Source: Cyathus striatus
Lineage: Eukaryota > Basidiomycota > Agaricomycetes > Agaricales > Nidulariaceae
Direction of reading: 5' to 3'
NCBI GenBank assembly: GCA_025738555.1
Contig: JAOVFP010000002.1
Span: forward strand, 2,604,001-2,668,000
DNA: 64,000 nt
How positions within the stretch are numbered: position 1 is the first letter of the stretch; each line of letters begins with the position of its first letter. Of this stretch, positions 56,433-64,000 are shown one piece after another. Position numbers and translations under genes: made by a program. Under the pieces are notes generated by a model. That model did no database searches and had not been told where the DNA came from. It worked only from the letters and a program-made list of their open reading frames with translations.

Positions 56433-58815
56433 ATGATATCTTTTGGACTTGTGCTCGCTGCTCTCGCAGCCTCCGCAAATGCGTACTGGCTCATGGGTGC
56501 CGGTAAGTAATTCTGACTTCTATTGCTTGGCGCTTTTTTAACTTAATATATGCAGAGAACTTCATTACCACGGAGCGTATCGACCCCATCATCAACCCTG
56601 GCCAAGTATCGGGCCACACGCATTCAGGTGAGTAAAATGTGCACATCTTAGTTCAACTTTTGCTTACTTTTCTTTATACAGTCCTCGGTGGTAGCAACTT
56701 CCGCTTCACCACCACCGGTGACGCTCTGAGACAGAGTGAATGTACCTCCATTCCTATTCCTCAGGACAAGTCGGCCTACTGGTTCCCAGTAAGTTTTTTC
56801 GCATCTATCGTCTGCGCCGAATGATGCTCATGTTTGCTCTAGCATTTGTACTTCGAGTGGAACAACGGTAGCTTTACTAGTCTGGACGGAGGAGCAGTCA
56901 TGTAAGCTACAATCTTCTCTTGTTCTCATCACATTGTTCTAACGTCGTATTGCAGCTACTATCTCTTCAGTGACACACCCGGCACCACGACCGCATTCCC
57001 CGATGATGTAAGTTTCCACCTGTACTCATCTTTTTTTGCTATCATACTGATGCCGGTTACAGTTCCGCATGATCAGTGGAGACCCCATGCTTCGCTCCTA
57101 CGACGCCTCCAGCAAAGCTCAACAGGCAGTCACTTTCCTCTGCCTCGACTTCAACGGCGTAACCACGAAGTCAATAATATCCCTTCAGGAAGCTGCCCAT
57201 CTGGCATTCGCGCCCAGATCAATTTCCCATCGTGCTGGGATGGCAAGAACTCCGACTCGTCAGACCACAAGTCCCATGTCGCTTTCCCAAGCGGCGGTCC
57301 CGACTCTGGAACTTGCAACGATCCCAACTTCCCCGTTACTCTTCCCAGGATCTTCTTGGAAGTATATTGGGGTTCGCAGTCATTTGATAGCGTGAGGAGC
57401 CAGGCCAAGAACCCGGACCAGCCATTCGTGTATGCGCAAGGCGATCCCACAGGGTACGGATATCATGCTGGTGAGTCTTGTTTTCCATTTTCAAATTTTC
57501 AAAAATTTTCCTTTTCGGAGAATGGTGGTTCATTTTACGCCTCTCGATGGTATCCATGTTTGGCAAATGGATGACCGTACCTGGTTACACCCACCCAGCT
57601 CTGGCTTTCATACGGCAGCGGCGCCGTTCTTGTCTCAAGCTGTCTCGCTGGGTGCTCAGTGTCGATTCCTCATTGGCTGGAGTCGCGACATCCATTCCTC
57701 CTGTCCTCCTTATCTCCCTGCTGTTATTCCCATCGCACCGTGCTAACTCATCAATAGACTTCATCAATGGATGGGACAAGGGCGTTCTCCAGAAAGCTGT
57801 TGACGGATGCAACTGCAATCCTTACGGCGATGTACGTCATTTGCTGGTCATTTTTTGTTTCGCTTACTGACTTTTCGCTATAGCCCACGTGCTGTGCTCA
57901 AAAAGGAATCTTCGACCTCAACCAGGGCAAGACCTGTCGCATCACCAAGTCCGTCGATGAGCAGAGTACGTCTTTCTCTTCCTTTCCTAATGCATAGTGC
58001 TGACCGGATTCTTAGCTACTGGTACGATTTCAAAGCTCCCCGGCAACAACCCCGTCGTTGGCGAAGGACCACGCGCTGCTATGCTCGCTGATACCAATCC
58101 ACCATCCTTGATCTCTCCCGTGTACGTCTACACTGGTGACTCTCCCACTCAGACTGGGTCTGTTGTCAGCGGTAGCGCAGCCACTGGTGGTAATTTGGCT
58201 GTATCTAGCGAGAGCGCATCCTCTGCTGCTTCTGCCGTCGCTTCATCCGCTGCGCCCGCCGGTTCTTCCTCTGCCACCCCTGCAGCCTCATCCGCTGCGC
58301 CCGCCGGTGCCTCTTCCGTCGCTTCTGCTGCAGCCTCATCAGCTGCCAGTGCGCCCGCAAGTGTACTCCGCCGCCGCCGCCGCGCCGCTGGTGCCTCTTC
58401 CGCCGCTCCTGCTGCTGCCTCATCAGCTGCCAATGCGCCTGCAGGTGCTTCTTCCACCGCTCACGTCGCAGCCTCATCAGCTGCACCCGCTGGTGCCCTC
58501 TTCCGCCGCTTCTGTTGCAGCCTCATCAGCTGCCAGTGCGCCTCGCAGGTGCTTCTTCCGCTGCGCCATGCTGCAGCTTCGTCGGCTGCCCCCGCCGGTG
58601 CCTCTTCCGCCGCTCCTGCTGCAGCTTCATCAGTTGCAAATGTGCTGGCAGGTGCTTCCTCCGCTGCTCACGCCGCAGCCTCATCAGCTGCACCTGCCAC
58701 CGCATCCTCCACCGCCGGTACCTCCCACCACAACTCATCCGGCACGTGCAAGCGCTCCGTCAAGAGGATGCACCACGCTCGGAGGTTCTCTCCCGATAAC
58801 GCCCTAACTTTCTAA
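56433..58815 (+). CDS. DUF1996 secreted protein with Ala/Ser-rich tail, one frameshift
   Basis: Nine exons: 56433-56502, 56556-56627, 56682-56788, 56843-56901, 56956-57007, 57063-57470, 57758-57831, 57884-57965 and 58016-58815. A signal peptide (MISFGLVLAALAASANA) is followed by DUF1996 (PF09362) marks: ERIDPIINPGQVSGHTHS, GGSNFR, LYFEWNNG, FPSCWDGKN and DHKSHVAFPSGG, then CNCNPYGD and PTCCAQKG. The last exon encodes about 200 residues of alanine-serine-proline repeats and ends in GTCKRSVKRMHHARR. Exon 6 needs one missing base near 57171 to pass from FNGVTTK to NNIPSGSCPSG. Part of the repeat tail reads in shifted frames before returning. Intron 6 is unusually long at 287 nt. DUF1996 proteins are extracellular; their activity is not known to me. 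Confidence 0.8.
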
Positions 58816-60115
58816 GCACGTCTCCGTGCTAGAAAATATTGTAACGACATGTTTTGACGGGGATGGATTGGATGATGACTTGATGCCCTCTTCCCCCCAT
58901 CTACCTTGCTATCGATTCCCCTCTTCCTTGTTTCCTCTGCGCTTTCTTGGGTTCAAGTTTGGTATGAGTATTTTGATACATACTCTGTTTCTGTTTGCCT
59001 CTGTCTCTGTCACTTGTTACATCCAGTTTTTAGGGCGTGAAAAGGCATTGTATGCCTGGCTCTTTACCCTTAAAAATGCCCGCTTTGGTTGGGCACCTTG
59101 CTATAGATGTAGGGCTATTGACTTGATTTTGTTGATAGTTTTACTGCAGTTGGTTGATCCGATTGTTTTTTTTCTCTTTTTTTCTTTTTTTTGCAGTTGT
59201 TTTTTTTTGTATATAAATAGAATAAAAAAGTGGTCGAACCGCTATGTTGTATTCAGCTTGGTGTGCTTTTTGAGTTGGGATTTGTCATGAACTTTAAGTT
59301 GGGTTTCGACTTCTTTCTTTCTTTCAACATTTTATTTTGTCATCGATTCTTTGGAGTGTGCTTATGTTCTGAGTTCTTTCGACGGTATTGTTATTTCAAA
59401 CTCCCGTTGACTTCTGTACACCGGCAATCATCGTAAGAGACCATTCATTCTTTTCATTGACTTTCTTGCTCTTAATGTTCGATATTCTATTATTGTTGTT
59501 GTTTATTTTTCTTTAGAAATATGTCTGGTGAGGAGCAGTTAATCTACTAGAAATAGGAATAGGAAGTATGAACACCGAATGAACATAAGTGATGCGCTAG
59601 GTAACACGTACTAAGTTATAGTAAATAGTATATTTGAAATATGGCTATGAACGGGCCGAGGTGTACTATTCTAGATACGGTGTATAGTATAATTACCTGA
59701 CGCCGGATGGGACATTGTATACTGCATATGGTCATTGTCAATGATGGCTGAGTGAAGACAAAGCTATAGACTAAGAGAGTGGGCGCGATTCAACGTAAAT
59801 GTTATATCGATTCAAGCTGAAGATATATCATGTCTACCGTATTTGATATCGTCGTATGTAGTACTTATGTAGGAAGACACGCGCCGAGGGCGTCAAGTTT
59901 GGCGTGTGTTGGTCATGTGATGGGAACATTTTGAATTGGGCGAGTCGTTTGTAATAAGCAACCAGTTCAAGCGCATTCCAATTCGATCTGCCAAAAGCCA
60001 TTCAGACCTCTTCTCTCCTGAGTCCTAACCACCATCTTCTCCCTAACCCAAGTGCCACCTCGCCGAATACCATCTCACTCAACCTTGAAAACGGAATCCA
60101 AAAATCCCAATACCA
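58816..60115. other. 3' flank of DUF1996 gene and promoter of the RING-like gene
   Basis: No gene is supported. Strongly T-rich between about 59160 and 59520. A 154-codon open frame at 58826-59290 is rich in phenylalanine because of the T-runs and looks non-coding. Confidence 0.5.
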
Positions 60116-61888
60116 ATGGCGACAATGCTATCCCATAGCTCGTCGTCGCTGCTCACTGACCCATCTGTCCCTATTGTTCCCCAGAGGAGAAGAAGAGAAC
60201 CAGAAGAAATCATCGACGTCGACGAATTCGACGATTTTCCAACCGCAGGCTCGAGCTCGACTGCGAGGCCAGTGGCACCTGTCGTACGCAGGGCTCCTAC
60301 AGAAAGTTCCCACACTCACTCTGGTCGTCGCCCACATAGCCAACACGCAAACGCCCAACCGATTATTTTAATTGATAGCGATGAGGATGATGAGGATGTA
60401 CAGGTTGTGCGTACGAGTACCGCAGTCCGACAACAACGTAAGTCTTTTTTACTTAGTGTTGGTCTTGTGGGGTGTTAATATGGATCTGGATTCTGTAGGA
60501 CCAAGCAACCCCCGGCCATCGTCGTTTGCCTCTGCATCATCATCATCGATGCCCCGAATGAGATTTTTCTCTCCCCCACCACCACCCAGAGAAGTGCCGG
60601 TGGAAGTGATCCCCCCCGTCCCCCAAGTTCCACGAGAATACGCAGCATTACAGGGCTTTACCCACCGGGACCGCCGGCTTCCGTTCCCCGTCGGCCCAGG
60701 TGCCACGAATCGTGGCTCCGGTACGCCAGCTCCGTTAGCAGGCATCGTACGCCCTAGAGAACAGCCATACGGATTCGAAGCTGCCATACGCAATCGGGGG
60801 CATCACCCCCAGCATCACCATCATCATCCTTACCCGCCTCAGCAGCGGAGGGAATCTACCGAGGGGGATGCTTCCCGTGCTGCTCCCCGCTCGCACCACG
60901 TGCCTCAGATGGGCTTAGGTGGGGCATTGATAACATCCAATCGTGCTCGGGCAGAGCAAGAACGCAGACGCGGGCTCGGAGGGATGTTCAGCAATACGTT
61001 AGACTTGCTCGCTCTCGGGTTACCCATGGGCCCCGAGGATGATCTGCACCCCATCGAAGCAATTCTTCGATATCACAATAACGAGGACGGTCCGCGACTG
61101 TACTTCCCCCGAGAACGGACGGAGCGGTTGAGGAGAAGTGAGGAAGAAGAGTACCAGACGAAGTTTACGCATCCTAAGCCACCTGAACCGGGGTTCACGT
61201 TCGATTTTGCGCCGAGAGAGGAGGAGGATAGTGGTGCGGTGCAGGGAAGGCTGTTCCCGCGTACGTCAAAGGACGATCCTATTGTGATTGACGATGATGA
61301 TAGTGATGATGGTGTTGCTGCGTCTGCAAAGGCAGAGGCGAAAGCCTCGCGGAGTCTTTCGACGACACTTGTTTGTGCGCGATGTATGGACCCTCTTGTC
61401 CTCGGTGCGAAACTCACTGAGGAGGAGTCGAGGAAGCGTAAGATATGGGCACTAAGATGTGGGCACTTGATAGATGAAAAGTGTCTTGATGAAATTGGCG
61501 TTCCTCCAATAACATTCATGGATTTGCTACTGGACGACTCGCCTAAACCGGATCGGAAAGGTAAAGGTAAAGCGCGCGCTGTGGACGTAGAAGATGAAGA
61601 CCCCTCTATGCCTGGCGCCTTTCCCGACGGTGGTATCCGACACGGTTACGATCCAGATCGTCGGTCAATCTCTCTGCTTCATCTGGCGGTTTGCCACCCG
61701 CGAAGAAGGCAAAGACGAAAGGGAAGAAGAAAGTTAAACCTGGGACAGTGGAGGATACGTGTGAGTGGGTGTGTCCTGTTACAGGGTGTGGGAGAGTGCA
61801 TGTTAGTGTGCTCGTGGATGGTGTGTGGGGACCTAAGAAGGACGCGAAGGGCGAAGAGTCGAGAAGCGCAATTGCTGTCTTTGTGTGA
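60116..61888 (+). CDS. RING-like zinc-binding protein, one frameshift
   Basis: Exon 1 is 60116-60437 and exon 2 starts at 60499. The N-terminus is acidic and serine-rich, with two DE-rich patches (EEIIDVDEFDD and ILIDSDEDDED) that resemble SUMO-interacting motifs. A proline- and histidine-rich middle part follows. Near the C-terminus CARCMDPL and WALRCGHLIDEKCLDE give the first half of a RING-type finger with a long loop; the second half, CEWVCPVTGCGRVH, lies in another frame (61691-61888). One missing base near 61650 would join them. A further motif, DPIVIDDDDSDDG, is another candidate SUMO-interacting motif. I infer a nuclear ubiquitin- or SUMO-related E3 ligase; this is from motifs only. 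Confidence 0.72.
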
Positions 61889-62269
61889 TGTTTCTGCTTT
61901 ATTTTTCTGGGGGATGGATTTCCTACTCGCATTGTGGATTCATGGGTTCATTGCTATTGTTGTGGGTTGCATTTATGTATTCTACTGGCCTCTATCGGAT
62001 ATCGGTCATTTCATCTAGCATGGTCTTTGCATTACCTTTCTTCATTATCTCACATTGCACTTTTAACTCGGTTCCTCTGCTTTCCCTCTCGCACGCTCTA
62101 GCCTCTAACTTGCTCTGGCATCCCGTCTCAAGATCTCACGTGTCACTCCGCATTAGTAGTATTACTATTCACGCATATATAGATTTGGCGTTTTTTATTC
62201 TATTATTGATGTGACTGGCAGGAGTGGTATGTTTTGAGTATGTTTCAGCGTATTTGCGCTGGAAAGTAC
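61889..62269. other. 3' flank of the RING-like gene
   Basis: No gene is seen. T-rich and AT-rich, likely 3' untranslated and intergenic sequence. Confidence 0.4.
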
Positions 62270-63960
62270 GAGGTGAGTTTTTCTGTTGACAAACATTGTA
62301 CGTTGTGTTATGCAGCATGTTCGGGGAGTACTTTAATATTTCCTTTTACATATTTTAGAATTTCAAACTTGAAGGACGGGGATATTCGTAGGTGCGTTTG
62401 ACGTTTGTTGAGAATCAGGACGTAACTATTTTCGGCATTTTGCGCTGACTGCTATGATACGGGACGTGGTGCACCGGTGATCTCTTGTTTCCCGCAAGTT
62501 TCCCGTTTGAATATTCGTTTCGTACTTTGAGGTGAGTCTTGTAATCTGTACTTCTACTGTCTGTTTACTTCGTTCATTTCCTTTACTTCTAGGATCTCTA
62601 GGAATAATGTTTGAATGTTCTTGGATATGTTGAAGCCTGGGATATATCAGTTTTTGGTTTTCTATGCCGACTGCTACGAGGTGATTTTTTGTTGCAAGTT
62701 CGTATATTCTTAGAATCAGGGCGTAACGGTCTTCAAACTTCAGTCCAGCATCCAGCGCCTTCTAACACATGCAGGTTCTCTATCGTATATTTGGTTCTTA
62801 TCTGTCGTTCCGCAAGGAGCATTTTGAAGTGAGTGTCTTGGCTTGAAAGAAGCCACTGATACGTACGCTTTTTTCTCGCTTGTTTCTCGCATATATAAGT
62901 AAGTATACTTAGACTGCTGGTCCTGTCCTTGAGCGCATGACTTTGACGTCGTTTCCTCAGTTGGACTCAGGACGCCAGAACGGTATAATTCGGCGCTTTA
63001 CGCAAATAAATTACAGGATGTTGTTTGAATAAACGTAGGCATGTCGAGGATCGGGACATATCGGACTTCAGCATTCTGCGTTGACAGCTGCAAGGTGTTT
63101 TCTTGTTGCCCCGTTTGAATATATTGTTTAGGACCAGGACGTAACGCCTCAGGCATCGACATTATCGGTTCTTGTTTACCATTCTGCGTGGAGCACTAAG
63201 GAGAATTCTGCTCTTCTGTAATTGCTTGCTTAGTTATTTCTAAAAGAAGCCGCTGGCGCGTACGCTTGCTTTTGACGTCTCTTGCTCTTTAAGGACTTCA
63301 AGGAACAGGACGGTGAAACTGTTTGAATATAGGTACCTCGAGGACCAAGACGTAATACATAGTAACGTCCTTCGGCATACCATCCGGCGGCAACTAATAG
63401 TTCCTTTATAAGTTGCTGCCCACCTTGACTATTTGTGCTTGCATATGTACACCTTTAATTAGCTGCGGAGCGACATTTCCTTTTCTTTCAGGCCTTCTGC
63501 ACTACGTTTGAATATATTTGGATACGTATGTTGCCGTATAACTTTGACATCGCCTCTTTACTTCCGGTACCGCTCTCTTCGAGGTGAGTTCTTCCATCCT
63601 GTCACCGAAACTCGACTTTGGAAATCATACCTTCCTGGACCCAGTGACTACTATGCACCAACGCTAGGTAGTTCTTTATTCCCCTCACCATGCGAGGCCG
63701 AACCACGCGCGTTTTTGAAATCCGGTACAGACGGATTGCCGTGCATATTTTAGGAGGAACATTGGAGGAAAGGCACTATCGATGATTTATCGTCCTATCG
63801 ATGTGGTTTTCGGTTCCTTGTACCAGTGAGGAACCGTGATTCACTGCCGGCCGACATTGTACTCCACTTTCTTTGTTTACAAGGTGAGTTCTTCTGAGAT
63901 AGGTACGCTATGACTTTGGTTCTTTGATTTATTAACCCTCGGGAACATGTGTTGTCTATG
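62270..63960 (+). repeat. Degenerate interspersed repeat array
   Basis: The motif GTTTGAAT(AT) recurs at about 62505, 62609, 63023, 63113, 63321 and 63506. A second motif close to AGGACGTAAC recurs at about 62417, 62718, 63136 and 63346, usually 15-30 nt after or before the first. Further shared words include AGAAGCC, CTGCGTTGAC/TTGCGCTGAC and CGAGGTGAGTTCTT. Units are uneven, about 100-250 nt, and heavily diverged. No open frame runs through them. It continues to the window's edge or beyond. Confidence 0.5.
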
Positions 63961-64000
63961 TCAAAGTATGAAGGGGTCCGTTTGATCCACGTTGGTGTGA

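Noticed and set aside
58826..59290. 154-codon open frame rich in Phe and Leu
   Set aside because: The composition comes from T-runs in the 3' flank of the DUF1996 gene; there is no motif or homology-like pattern.

Overview
The window reads as nuclear DNA of a mushroom-forming basidiomycete (Agaricomycetes). Genes are split by many 45-70 nt GT-AG introns. The recognisable families (DUF6533 membrane proteins, DUF1996 secreted proteins, DUF829/TMEM53-like hydrolases, F-box proteins, a tyrosine-recombinase retroelement of the Ngaro/DIRS kind) are typical of that group. No rRNA, tRNA, CRISPR or bacterial operon structure was seen. All homology statements are from recognition of motifs; no database search was run.

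Layout. (1) 1-19.2 kb: three DUF6533 genes on the plus strand (984-2525, 8910-10480, 14998-16545), each rebuilt here as 14 exons with the same phases. A GC-rich Ngaro/DIRS-like retroelement lies between copies 1 and 2 on the minus strand (about 3.15-7.99 kb) and carries several lesions. Copies 2 and 3 belong to a larger duplication that also carries a DUF829 alpha/beta-hydrolase gene: a broken copy at 13280-13980 and an intact one at 18014-19175. A 1.7 kb terminal-inverted-repeat element sits in the first duplicate (10970-12702), and its empty site is preserved in the second (about 16874).

(2) 19.2-37.6 kb: six paralogous genes on the minus strand (A-F), each with four exons in identical phases. 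They encode predicted secreted proteins of 559-763 residues from a family I cannot name. A-C are recent tandem copies whose junctions carry fragments of the DUF829 3' end; D, E and F are progressively more diverged, and F has gained a long proline-rich insert. A separate gene for a secreted basic protein (33762-34887) lies between E and F on the plus strand.

(3) 38.6-39.4 kb: a mitochondrial GGQ-type peptidyl-tRNA hydrolase (ICT1/Pth4-like). (4) 39.9-48.4 kb: a second tandem array of four genes (a-d) on the minus strand for small secreted proteins of unknown function. Member b has two copies of the core domain, and all four share two conserved promoter blocks. (5) 49.7-51.4 kb: an F-box-like gene, then gene-poor DNA with decayed direct repeats. 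(6) 56.4-58.8 kb: a DUF1996 secreted protein gene; 60.1-61.9 kb: a RING-like protein gene; 62.3-64 kb: degenerate repeats.

Four otherwise good single-copy genes (ICT1-like, F-box-like, DUF1996, RING-like) each need one single-base frame correction in this sequence. The ten array genes and three DUF6533 genes need none.
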